A DNA stretch of 64,000 nt from Amnibacterium setariae (GTDB taxonomy: Bacteria; Actinomycetota; Actinomycetes; Actinomycetales; Microbacteriaceae), in NCBI RefSeq assembly GCF_003581425.1, contig NZ_QXTG01000001.1:868001-932000 (forward strand). Reading direction: 5' to 3'. The number at the start of each line of letters is the position of its first letter. Position 1 is the stretch's first letter. Below are positions 43,259-51,345 of the stretch, one piece after another. The notes under the pieces were generated by a model. That model was not told the DNA's origin, searched no databases, and saw only the letters and a list, made by a program, of their open reading frames with translations. Made by a program: the position numbers and the translations under genes.

Positions 43259-44221
43259 TCAGGGGGTGGCGGGGACCGGGTGCTCCGCCGCGTATGCGCG
43301 GATGCGCCGCATCTGCCCCCTGATCAGGACGACGGCCGTCAGTGCCGTGGCGAGCGTCAGCGCCGCGCAGACGAGCAGGAAGCCGGCCAGGCCGCTGTCC
43401 GAGCCGACGGCGTTCGCAGCGAGCACCAGCGGAAGCACCGCGTTCGTCAGCTGTGACAACGTCTGGAGGCGGAGCCAATCGGGCGCCACCGCGGCGTAGC
43501 GCGCCGCGCGGTCCGCGTCCTCCGGCGAGAGCTCCTCCGGCTTCCCCCGCACCGCGCGACCGATCCGACGCGAGCTCGTCCACTCCTCGCCGATCACCTC
43601 GCGCACGCGTCGGCCGACGGCGAGCGAGCCGAACGACGCGGCGAGCGACGCTCCGAGGCCCGTGAAGAGGAGGACGAAGGCGCCGAGACGCCAGTCGAGG
43701 TCGCCCCCCGCGAGCCCGAGACCGAGGACCGTCACGAGCAGGATGCCGAAGGCGAGCCCGATCGCCGCGCCGATGCCCGCGCGTCGCCACGCGGTGCGGA
43801 TCGCCGCTCGCACGCCGTCGAGGTCCGTCCGCACCACGAGGCGCGGCTCGCGCCGCCGCGCCGCCCGGCCGAGCAGCACGGCGAACGGGTCGCACGACAG
43901 CGCGAGCGCCAGGACGCCGAGACCGGCGGGCAGCGCGGACGGGAGCGCCACGAGCACGAGTGCGAAGCCGACCGCCGCGGCCAGCTGCACCGCCGCGAGG
44001 ACGGAGAGGCAGACGCGGAGCCGCCGTCGCGCGTCGCCCTCCCACGCCCAGTAGCTGACGAAGACGCCGGCGAGCAACGGCGGGACGACGAGGAGCGCGA
44101 GGGCGGACGAACCGGCGGCGAGCAGCCCCTGCGGCGCGTCGGCGAGCGCGAGGACGACCCCGCCGAGCGCCACGACGACGAGCGGCGGCAGGGTGAGGGC
44201 GAAGCGGAGCAGCGCGGGCAT
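43259..44221 (-). CDS. Uncharacterised multi-pass membrane protein
   Basis: A 320-aa protein with about eight hydrophobic segments in two groups, split by a charged cytoplasmic-looking region (RRIGRAVRGKPEELSPEDADRAARYAAVAPDW) near residues 215-250. No transporter signature is recognised. AGGAG stands before the ATG at 44219-44221. It is divergent from the secreted sialidase gene. Its third-position GC is a little lower than in its neighbours by eye, consistent with acquired DNA, but this was not computed. Confidence 0.75.
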   Translation of the reverse strand: MPALLRFALTLPPLVVVALGGVVLALADAPQGLLAAGSSALALLVVPPLLAGVFVSYWAWEGDARRRLRVCLSVLAAVQLAAAVGFALVLVALPSALPAGLGVLALALSCDPFAVLLGRAARRREPRLVVRTDLDGVRAAIRTAWRRAGIGAAIGLAFGILLVTVLGLGLAGGDLDWRLGAFVLLFTGLGASLAASFGSLAVGRRVREVIGEEWTSSRRIGRAVRGKPEELSPEDADRAARYAAVAPDWLRLQTLSQLTNAVLPLVLAANAVGSDSGLAGFLLVCAALTLATALTAVVLIRGQMRRIRAYAAEHPVPATP

Positions 44222-44353
44222 CGGAACTCCTGATCAGGTGCTGGAACGGTAGTGCCTGCAGAAGGCGTGCGGCGGCGCGGCCCCCTCGAACCGGGGGCGG
44301 CGCGTCGGCGGCCGATGGCCGACCATGGGCACGACTGCTCGGGGGGAGCGCTC

Positions 44354-45811
44354 GTGTCCGGAGGTCCGCTGCGGCGGGGCGCGCTCGCCGCGCTCGCGGC
44401 CGTGCTGCTCGTCGGCGGCTCGACGCTCGCCGCAGCGCCCGCGTCCGCGGCGCCGCGCACGTGCGCCGCGACGCCGTTCCGCAGCGATCCGGCGAAGCAC
44501 GTCTGGTACCGCATCCCGGCGGTCGTGCGGACGACCGCGGGGACCCTGCTCGCCTTCGCCGAGCGCCGCGACTCGATGGCGCCGTCGAGCGACACCGGCG
44601 ACACGGACGTGGTCGTCGCGCGCTCCACCGACCGCGGCTGCACGTGGAGCGCGCCCCGCGTGGTCGCGGCGAACGGCACCGACACGGTCGGCAACCCGGC
44701 GCCCGTCGTCGACCGGGACACGGGTGAGGTGCTGCTGCTCACCGTCGACCGGCCGCGGGGCGGCACGAGCTACCACGGCCTGCACCTCCAGCGCTCGAGC
44801 GACGACGGCCGCACCTTCACGCCCTACGACCGGGCAGGGAAGGACCTCTTCCGGCTGCCCGGCTGGGCCGGCGGGCTCACCGGCCCGGGCCACGCCCTGC
44901 AGCTGGCCTCCGGGCCGCACTCCGGCCGCATCGTCGTGCCGATCGGGTACGAGCGGGACGGCCGCGCCGGCGCCTACGCGATCGTCAGCGACGACCACGG
45001 GGCGACCTGGTCGACGGGCTTCGACTCCCAGGGCGCCGACCACCGGCAGGAGGGCACGGTCGCCGAGCTGCCCGACGGGCGCCTCTGGATCAGCTACCAC
45101 GAGCAGAGCGCCTCGATCCCGGTCGGGAGAGGCCGCATCGCCGCGCTCTCGAGCGACGGCGGCGCGACGCTCAGCACCCCGTTCACGCGTCTCGGCCTCC
45201 CGACCGTGTCGGTGCAGGCGAGCTCGCTGGTGCTGACGGGGAAGCACGCCGGGCTCCTGCTCGTCTCGAGCCCCGGCACCCCGGACCCGTCCGTGCGCCG
45301 CGTGATGACGATCTTCACGTCGCGGACGGCGGTGCCCGGCGCCTCCTGGACCCGCTACCCGGTCGCGCTCGACGACACCCCCGCCTCCTACTCCGACCTC
45401 GTGCAGCTCGACGACGAGACCGTCGGGATCCTCTACGAGACCGGGCGGCGGTCGTGGCACGAGGGCATCGCCTTCCGCACCGTGCCCGTCGCCGCGCTCA
45501 CCGCGGGCCGGGCGACCGCGTCGAAGGCCGCGCTCGCGCTCCCGAAGCACGCGAGGGCCGGGCGGACGCTCGTCGTGACGGCCCGCGCGATCGTGCCCGG
45601 CACCTCCTCTCCGGCGGGCAGCCTCACCGTCCGCGTCACGGGGAAGCACTGGACGCGCACGACCACGCTGCGCATCATCCACGGCGGGGGCGGGAAGCGC
45701 GTCGCCTCCTTCGCGCGGGTGCCGAAGGGGCGGTACACCGTGTCGGTCGTCTACTCCGGCAGCCCGCGGATCCGCGCGGCGACCGCGAAGGCGGCGCTGC
45801 GGGTCCGCTAG
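44354..45811 (+). CDS. Secreted exo-alpha-sialidase (GH33-like)
   Basis: A 485-aa protein with a Sec signal peptide (cleavage likely after APASA near residue 32). The six-bladed propeller shows WYRIPAVVRT (the FRIP-type arginine motif), Asp boxes STDRGCTW, SSDDGRTF, SDDHGATW and SSDGGATL, the acid Glu in HRQEGTVAEL and a late Tyr in GILYETG. It would remove terminal sialic acids. Residues after about 395 form an Ig-like domain (RAGRTLVVTARAIVPG). No cell-wall anchor is present. GTG at 44354 follows GGGGGGAG; a longer frame lacks a signal peptide at its start. Confidence 0.9.
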   Translation: MSGGPLRRGALAALAAVLLVGGSTLAAAPASAAPRTCAATPFRSDPAKHVWYRIPAVVRTTAGTLLAFAERRDSMAPSSDTGDTDVVVARSTDRGCTWSAPRVVAANGTDTVGNPAPVVDRDTGEVLLLTVDRPRGGTSYHGLHLQRSSDDGRTFTPYDRAGKDLFRLPGWAGGLTGPGHALQLASGPHSGRIVVPIGYERDGRAGAYAIVSDDHGATWSTGFDSQGADHRQEGTVAELPDGRLWISYHEQSASIPVGRGRIAALSSDGGATLSTPFTRLGLPTVSVQASSLVLTGKHAGLLLVSSPGTPDPSVRRVMTIFTSRTAVPGASWTRYPVALDDTPASYSDLVQLDDETVGILYETGRRSWHEGIAFRTVPVAALTAGRATASKAALALPKHARAGRTLVVTARAIVPGTSSPAGSLTVRVTGKHWTRTTTLRIIHGGGGKRVASFARVPKGRYTVSVVYSGSPRIRAATAKAALRVR

Positions 45812-45821
45812 CCTCCCGATC

Positions 45822-46004
45822 GTGATCCGGCGCCCCGTCCAGTGGCGGCGCAACGCCGTCATCGCCGTCGTGCTGGCGCTGCTGATCCTCGTGCTGCAGC
45901 TCGTCGCCGGGAACCCGTTCCTCATCGCGCTGCTCTCGGCCGTCGTCGCGGTCGTCGTGGCGCTCGGCGTCCTCGCCGTCGCGGACCGCTTCTCGCGCCG
46001 CTGA
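45822..46004 (+). CDS. Small two-helix membrane protein, 60 aa
   Basis: A 60-residue protein with two hydrophobic segments (AVIAVVLALLILVLQLVAG and FLIALLSAVVAVVVALGVLA) and basic ends. It starts with GTG 10 bases after the sialidase stop and may be cotranscribed. No function can be assigned. Copy 2 of the palindromic element begins 5 bases past its stop. Confidence 0.6.
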   Translation: MIRRPVQWRRNAVIAVVLALLILVLQLVAGNPFLIALLSAVVAVVVALGVLAVADRFSRR

Positions 46005-46009
46005 CGCCG

Positions 46010-46113
46010 TTCGCGGATCCGCAGGAACGTCCCGACACGCCGCTGTCGGCGGGGCCCTGAGCGGCGCGTCGCGTCGGAACTGCGGATCCGCGCAAGAAGT
46101 GCGGATCCGCGAA
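46010..46113 (+). repeat. 104-bp GGATCC-core palindromic element, copy 2
   Basis: Runs TTCGCGGATCCGCA, CGACACGCCGCT, a loop, AGCGGCGCGTCG, GAACTGCGGATCCGCG and GTGCGGATCCGCGAA. It aligns over its full length with the reverse complement of 42190-42292 (about 77 of 89 positions outside the loop by hand). Compensating changes are not evident in the inner stem, where one arm has drifted. It lies between the small membrane protein gene and the convergent fdhD gene, ending 5 bases before the fdhD stop. Confidence 0.9.
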
Positions 46114-46118
46114 GCGGG

Positions 46119-46943
46119 TCAGGGCGTGATGCGCTCGGGGTGGGCGTAGATCGTGAAGGAGCGGCCGCGGCTGAACCCGATCAGGGTGATGCCCGCCTCC
46201 TCCGCGAGCTCGACGGCGAGGGAGGAAGGCGCGCTCACCGCGGCGAGCACCGGGATCCCGGCCATCCGCGCCTTCTGCACCAGCTCGAACGAGGCGCGGC
46301 CCGAAACCTGCAGGATCGACCGGGACAGCGGCAGGCGCCCCTCCGTCAGCGCGCGCCCCACGACCTTGTCGACCGCGTTGTGCCGGCCGACGTCCTCGCG
46401 CAGCGTCACGAGCGCGCCGTCCGGGTCGAACAGGCCGGCCGCGTGCACGCCGCCGGTCGCGTCGAACAGGTCCTGGCCGGCGCGCAGCCGGTCCGGCAGG
46501 GCGGCGACCAGCCCCTCCGGCACGGTCAGGCCGACCGGCAGGATCGGGAACGCGGAAGCGGTGCGCACGGCGTCGATGGAGGCCAGCCCGCAGACCCCGC
46601 AGGCGCTCGTCGTGTAGAGCGTCCTCGCCCGCTCCGCCGCCGCCGCGACGCCCCGCCCGGTCACCGTCGCGTCGACGACGTTGAACGTCGGCTCGCCGTC
46701 CAGGCCGATCCCCGACACCGTCCGCATCGCCGGCAGGTCGTCCGCCGCAGCGACGACGCCCTCCGACACGAGGAAGCCGGCGACCAGGTCGAAGTCGTCC
46801 CCGGGCGTCCGCATGGTGACGCTGAACCGGCCGCCGTTCACCCGGATCTCGAGCGGCTCCTCGAGCGCGACGACGTCCTCCCGGTGCCGCCGCCCCTCGG
46901 GGATGCGAACAGCCTGCACACGGCGCCGCGCGATCAGCCTCAT
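46119..46943 (-). CDS. fdhD: Formate dehydrogenase accessory sulfurtransferase FdhD
   Basis: A 274-aa protein that carries sulfur from a cysteine desulfurase to the molybdenum cofactor of formate-dehydrogenase-type enzymes. The active-site loop TTSACGVCG, GDDFDLVAGFLVSEG and REDVGRHNAVDKV are hallmarks. It is divergent from the FdhF/YdeP-like oxidoreductase over 62 bases, a common pairing. ATG at 46941-46943. Confidence 0.96.
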   Translation of the reverse strand: MRLIARRRVQAVRIPEGRRHREDVVALEEPLEIRVNGGRFSVTMRTPGDDFDLVAGFLVSEGVVAAADDLPAMRTVSGIGLDGEPTFNVVDATVTGRGVAAAAERARTLYTTSACGVCGLASIDAVRTASAFPILPVGLTVPEGLVAALPDRLRAGQDLFDATGGVHAAGLFDPDGALVTLREDVGRHNAVDKVVGRALTEGRLPLSRSILQVSGRASFELVQKARMAGIPVLAAVSAPSSLAVELAEEAGITLIGFSRGRSFTIYAHPERITP

Positions 46944-47005
46944 GCGGCGATGATCGCACCGGCCGTCCGGGAGGCCCGACGTAGCATCGCACCCGGGAGG
47001 CGGTC

Positions 47006-49351
47006 ATGGGCGACGACACCACCGCGCGAGCGGAGCAGAACATCGACGACTCGGGCCTGCGGGTCACGAAGCCGCGCACGCACGCGACCGGGTGGCCCGC
47101 GATCGGCCACTCGCTGCAGATCGGCGAGGAGCAGATGGGCGCGGTCCGCACCGGCCGCACGCTCCTCGAGATCAACCAGGTGCACGGCTACGACTGCATG
47201 AGCTGCGCGTGGCCGGACCCGGAGCCCTCCCGCCGCTCGCCCGCCGAGTTCTGCGAGAGCGGCGCGAAGGCGGTCGCCGAGGAGGCGACGAAGCGGCGCG
47301 TGACGCCCGCGTTCTTCGCCGCGCACCCGGTGGCGGAGCTGGAGACGTGGGACGACTTCGCGCTCGGGCAGCAGGGCCGCATCACCGAGCCGGTGCTGCT
47401 CGAGCCCGGCGACGACCACTACCGGCCGGTGAGCTGGGACCGCGCCTTCGACGTGATCAAGGAGGAGATCGACCGGCTCGCGTCGCCCGACGAGGCCGTC
47501 TTCTACACCTCCGGCCGCACGAGCAACGAGGCCGCCTTCGTCTACCAGCTGTTCGTCCGCTCGCTCGGCACGAACAACCTGCCGGACTGCTCGAACATGT
47601 GCCACGAGTCGACGACCCGGGCGCTCACGCAGACGATCGGCATCGGCAAGGCGTCCGTGTCGATCGACGACATCGAGCACGCCGACCTGATCCTCATCGC
47701 CGGCCAGAACCCCGGCACGAACGCGCCGCGCATGCTGACGCGCCTCGAGAACGCGAAGAAGAACGGCGGGAGGATCGTCGCCGTCAACCCGCTGCGGGAG
47801 GCGGGGCTGCTCCACTTCGACAACCCGCAGTCGGTGCGCGGGCTCGTCTTCCGCGGCCGGCAGCTCGCGGACGAGTTCCTCCAGATCCGCCTCGGCGGCG
47901 ACCAGGCGCTGTTCCAGGCGCTCGGCAAGGTGCTGCTCGAGCTCGAGGCCGAACGCGGAGGCGGGGTGCTCGACCAGGACTTCATCGCGCACTACACGGA
48001 GGGCTTCGAGGGCTGGCGCGACCAGGTCTCCGGCCTGTCGTGGGCGGAGATCGAGACCGCGAGCGGGCTCACCGAGCAGCAGATCCGCACCGTCGCGACG
48101 ATGATCGCGGACGCGAGGAGCGTCATCTTCGCGTGGGCGATGGGGCTCACGCAGCAGACGAACGCGGTCGCCACGATCCGCGACCTCACGAGCGTGCTGC
48201 TCGCGACGGGCAACGTCGGGCGGCCGGGCGCCGGTCTCCTCCCGGTCCGCGGGCACTCGAACGTGCAGGGCGACCGGACGATGGGCATCTGGGAGCAGAT
48301 GCCGAAGCCGTTCCACGACCGGCTCGACGCGGAGTTCGGCTTCGCGTCGCCCCGCGAGAAGGGCTTGGACACGGTCGAGGCGCTGGAGGCGATGCACGCC
48401 GGCCGGGTCAAGGTCTTCATGGGCCTCGGCGGCAACTTCGCGAAGGCGACCCCGGACACGAAGGCGACCGAGGCGGTGATGCGGACGCTCGACCTCACGG
48501 TCCACGTGTCGACGAAGCTGAACCGCTCGCACGTCGTGCACGGGAAGCGGGCGCTGATCCTGCCGTGCCTCGGGCGCACCGAGATCGACATCCAGGCGTC
48601 GGGCCCGCAGCGCGTCAGCGTGGAGGACACGGTGAGCGCCGTGCACGGCTCCGCCGGCGAGCTGCAGCCCGCCTCCCCGGCCCTGCGCAGCGAGGTCGCG
48701 ATCGTCTGCGGCATCGCCGAGCGCGTCCTCGCCGGGCGGCCGAACGCGGCAGCGGCGGACTGGCGGGCGATGCGGGACGACTACCGCGTCATCCGGCAGC
48801 ACATCTCGCACGTCGTGCCGGGGTTCGAGGCGTACGAGGAGAAGCTCGACGTGCCGGGCGGCTTCGTGCTGCCCCACGCCGCGCGCGACAACCGGCACTT
48901 CGCGACGAACACGGACGGCGGCAAGGACGCCCGCGCGCAGTTCACCGTGAACGCGCTCGAGTACCCGCGGATCCCCGAGGGACGGCTGCTGCTCCAGACG
49001 ATCCGCAGCCACGACCAGTTCAACACGACGATCTACGGCAAGGACGACCGGTACCGCGGCATCCACGGCGCGCGGAAGGTCGCGCTCGTGAACCCGGAGG
49101 ACCTCGCCGAGCGCGGGCTCGTGGAGGGCGACCTCGTCGACCTCGTCAGCGAGTGGACGGACGGCGTCGAGCGGCGCGCGGAGGGGTGGCGGGTCGTGCC
49201 CTACAACACGCCCCGCGGCAACGCCGCCGCCTACTACCCCGAGGCGAACGTGCTCATGCCGCTCGGCTCGACGGCGAAGGAGAGCAACACCCCGGTCGCG
49301 AAGGCGATCGTGATCCGCCTCGAGCGCGCGGCGGTCCCCGTCCCCGCCTGA
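47006..49351 (+). CDS. FdhF/YdeP family molybdopterin oxidoreductase
   Basis: A 781-aa bis-MGD enzyme of the formate-dehydrogenase H-like YdeP group. Near the N-terminus YDCMSCAWPDP (about residues 64-72) and FCESGAK provide too few cysteines for the standard four-Cys [4Fe-4S] site, a known trait of this group. The probable Mo ligand is Cys in SNMCHEST near 196-203. VRGHSNVQGDRTMG and a C-terminal molydopterin-dinucleotide domain follow. Family members are linked to acid resistance; formate oxidation is not shown. TAGCAT at 46982-46987 may be its -10; GGGAGG precedes the ATG. Confidence 0.93.
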   Translation: MGDDTTARAEQNIDDSGLRVTKPRTHATGWPAIGHSLQIGEEQMGAVRTGRTLLEINQVHGYDCMSCAWPDPEPSRRSPAEFCESGAKAVAEEATKRRVTPAFFAAHPVAELETWDDFALGQQGRITEPVLLEPGDDHYRPVSWDRAFDVIKEEIDRLASPDEAVFYTSGRTSNEAAFVYQLFVRSLGTNNLPDCSNMCHESTTRALTQTIGIGKASVSIDDIEHADLILIAGQNPGTNAPRMLTRLENAKKNGGRIVAVNPLREAGLLHFDNPQSVRGLVFRGRQLADEFLQIRLGGDQALFQALGKVLLELEAERGGGVLDQDFIAHYTEGFEGWRDQVSGLSWAEIETASGLTEQQIRTVATMIADARSVIFAWAMGLTQQTNAVATIRDLTSVLLATGNVGRPGAGLLPVRGHSNVQGDRTMGIWEQMPKPFHDRLDAEFGFASPREKGLDTVEALEAMHAGRVKVFMGLGGNFAKATPDTKATEAVMRTLDLTVHVSTKLNRSHVVHGKRALILPCLGRTEIDIQASGPQRVSVEDTVSAVHGSAGELQPASPALRSEVAIVCGIAERVLAGRPNAAAADWRAMRDDYRVIRQHISHVVPGFEAYEEKLDVPGGFVLPHAARDNRHFATNTDGGKDARAQFTVNALEYPRIPEGRLLLQTIRSHDQFNTTIYGKDDRYRGIHGARKVALVNPEDLAERGLVEGDLVDLVSEWTDGVERRAEGWRVVPYNTPRGNAAAYYPEANVLMPLGSTAKESNTPVAKAIVIRLERAAVPVPA

Positions 49352-49404
49352 TCCGTTTTGAAGGAGTTCTCGTGCCGCGCGCGCGAGAACTCCTTCAAAA
49401 CGGA
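49352..49404. repeat. 21-bp palindrome, TTTTGAAGGAGTTC family, copy 1
   Basis: TCCGTTTTGAAGGAGTTCTCG (arm of 21 bases, 49352-49372) is exactly matched by 49384-49404 with an 11-base GC loop. The arms are AT-richer than the surroundings. It starts one base after the oxidoreductase stop, and the stop codon of convergent moeA lies inside the right arm. A second copy with the same 18-base arm core is at 56390-56442. Confidence 0.9.
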
Positions 49405-50522
49405 AGCGGGAGGACCGGGGTCGGGGCGCCTGCCGGGACGCCCTCCGGCGGGACGACGGCGAGCACCGCGGAGGCGGCGAGCCCGCGCAGCATGTTCGGC
49501 CGCACGCCGGGCGCGGGCAGGAGGCCCGCCTCGCCGATCGCGCACGGCACGAGCGACTCCCCGCCCGGCCAGCCGGCCAGCGCGACCGCGGCGGGCATCA
49601 AGGGGAGCGGTGCCGGGGTCGCGCCGGTCAGGGCGTCGACGAGCGGCGGGAGGAACGACAGCAGCGCGGACACGGCGGCGAGCGGGTTGCCGGGCAGCCC
49701 GAGCAGCGGCCGGCAGTCGGGCAGGCGGGTCAGCAGCGCGGGGTGACCGGGCCGCATCGCCACGCCGTCGAACACCGGCTCGGCGCCCTCGAGGGCTTCG
49801 CGCAGCCGGTCGACGCGGCTCCGTCCGGTGCCGCCGACCGTGACGACCACGTCCGCCTGCGCCAGCCCCTGGACCGCCGCGCGGATCGCGATCGGGTCGT
49901 CGCCCACACGCGCCGGCGGCAGCGCCGTGGCGCCGAGCCCCGCGACCGCGAGCGGGAGGAGGGGGTCGAACGCGTCCCGGACCCGCCCCGGCGCGGGCAG
50001 GCCGGCGGTGACGACCTCGTCGCCGGTCAGCACGAGGCCGAGGGTCGGCCGGGCGCGCGCGACGACCGCGTCGAGACCCGCGATCGCGAGCACGGCGACG
50101 TGCGCGGGGGAGAGGCGCGCGCCCGCGGCGACGAGCTCGGTCCCGGCCGGCGCCTCCTCGCCCGCCCGGCGCACGTGCGCGCCGGGCTCCGGCGGGTGAG
50201 CGTCGAGCAGGCCCTCCACGAGGGTCCCGCGCTCGACCGGGACGACGGCGCTCGCGCCGAGCGGCAGCGCGCCGCCGGTGACGACGGCCCGCGCCTGCCC
50301 CGGCACGAGCACCTCCTCCTCCGTCGTCCGCCACGGCGGGGGACCCGCGACGGCCCAGCCGTCCATGGCGGCGGAGTCGTAGTGCGGCATGGGGCGGGGT
50401 GCCGTCGCCGGCTCGGCGAGGACGGCGCCGACGGCCTCCGCGAGCGGGAGGGTGCGCGGTGCGGCGGGCGACCAGGCGGCCGCGGCGGCGCGGGCGTCGG
50501 ACCAGGAGCGGCTCCCGGTCAT
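49395..50522 (-). CDS. moeA: Molybdopterin molybdenumtransferase MoeA
   Basis: A 375-aa enzyme that inserts molybdate into adenylated molybdopterin. LPLAEAVGAVLAEP, PHYDSAAMDGWAV and GLPGNPLAAVSALL identify it. The central G-domain is divergent: the usual SNxxML reads RDAFDPLLPL and the TGGxSxG motif reads TVGGTGRSR. It is short for MoeA (about 400 or more). Its stop codon is supplied by the palindrome at 49352-49404. ATG at 50520-50522 overlaps the DUF6457 stop (ATGA). Confidence 0.9.
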   Translation of the reverse strand: MTGSRSWSDARAAAAAWSPAAPRTLPLAEAVGAVLAEPATAPRPMPHYDSAAMDGWAVAGPPPWRTTEEEVLVPGQARAVVTGGALPLGASAVVPVERGTLVEGLLDAHPPEPGAHVRRAGEEAPAGTELVAAGARLSPAHVAVLAIAGLDAVVARARPTLGLVLTGDEVVTAGLPAPGRVRDAFDPLLPLAVAGLGATALPPARVGDDPIAIRAAVQGLAQADVVVTVGGTGRSRVDRLREALEGAEPVFDGVAMRPGHPALLTRLPDCRPLLGLPGNPLAAVSALLSFLPPLVDALTGATPAPLPLMPAAVALAGWPGGESLVPCAIGEAGLLPAPGVRPNMLRGLAASAVLAVVPPEGVPAGAPTPVLPLPF

Positions 50523-50767
50523 CCCTCCACCGCGGTGCGGGCGCGCTCGATCGCGGCGGTGACGGCCGCCGCCGAGCCGCCGGCCAGGCCCGCCGCGTAG
50601 CCCGCCAGGAAGGTGGTGAGGGGCGCCGCGGGACGCACGACCGCGTGCGCGGCCTCGCCGGCGAGGCCCAGGATCGCGTCCCGGTCCGCGGGCACGTCCT
50701 CGAGACCGAGCGCCTGGACGAGCGTGGCCCACCAGGTCGTCAGGGCGGCATCGACGTCGTCGCTCAT
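50519..50767 (-). CDS. DUF6457 small protein in molybdenum operon
   Basis: An 82-aa helical protein: DAALTTWWATLVQALGLEDVP then GLAGEAAHAVVRPAAPLTTFLAGYAAG. This fits the DUF6457 family, small proteins often fused or adjacent to MobA in Actinobacteria. It is overlapped by four bases on both sides (mobA stop and moeA start), so it is translated with them. Its role in cofactor synthesis is unproven. Confidence 0.8.
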   Translation of the reverse strand: MSDDVDAALTTWWATLVQALGLEDVPADRDAILGLAGEAAHAVVRPAAPLTTFLAGYAAGLAGGSAAAVTAAIERARTAVEG

Positions 50768-51345
50768 CGCGTCTCCTCCCCGGGCAGGGACACCCCCGCC
50801 CGTCGCGCGTCGGCCACGGTATCCACGTCGAGTTCGAGGCCCGCCGGGAGCCGCACCGGCGCGAGGTCGAGCCCTCCGACCAGTGCGCGGAGCGGGCGGT
50901 CCGCGGGGTAGTCGAGGGCGGTCGCCGCGGCCCGCAGCGCCGCTCCCCGGTACCGGCCGAGCAGCCACTGCCGCCGCCCGTCCGCGTCCACGACCACGGC
51001 GCCGTCGGGGCCGAGCGGGGCGGCGAGCAGCAGCGGCAGCGCCTCGGGCAGCCGCGGGAGGTCGACCGCGAGCAGCAGCACCTCCTCGACCGGCGGCAGC
51101 GCCCCGAGCCCGGCGACGACCGCGGCGGCCGGGCCGGAGCCGGGCGGGTCCTCCCGCGCCACCCGGACCCCGGGCAGCCCCCGGGGCGGGCCCACGACGA
51201 CGACGTCGACCCCGGCTCCCGCGAGCGCCGCGAGCGCGCGGTCGAGCAGCGCCACGCCGTCGAGCCGCAGCGCCGCCTTGTCGACCCCGCCCAGCCGGGA
51301 CCCCGCGCCGCCCGCGAGCAGCACCGCCCCGGCGCGCGCGGTCAC
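50764..51345 (-). CDS. mobA: Molybdenum cofactor guanylyltransferase-like NTP transferase
   Basis: A 193-aa nucleotidyltransferase. VLLAGGAGSRLGGVDKAAL is the nucleotide-binding motif, and LLAVDLPRLP is the metal-binding Asp segment. It would attach GMP to molybdopterin to give the MGD needed by the YdeP-like enzyme. The GTG at 51343-51345 overlaps the stop of the aldo/keto reductase gene (GTGA), so the reductase is translationally linked to the operon though probably unrelated in function. Confidence 0.88.
   Translation of the reverse strand: MTARAGAVLLAGGAGSRLGGVDKAALRLDGVALLDRALAALAGAGVDVVVVGPPRGLPGVRVAREDPPGSGPAAAVVAGLGALPPVEEVLLLAVDLPRLPEALPLLLAAPLGPDGAVVVDADGRRQWLLGRYRGAALRAAATALDYPADRPLRALVGGLDLAPVRLPAGLELDVDTVADARRAGVSLPGEETR

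Noticed and set aside
42190-46113. Composite transposon with sialidase cargo
   Set aside because: The two repeats are inverted, but there is no transposase, no target duplication that I can see, and tatD, a conserved gene, lies inside the segment.
49352-49404. Classical Rho-independent terminator
   Set aside because: The stem is right, but no T-run follows on either strand. It may still end transcription, so it is listed as a repeat.
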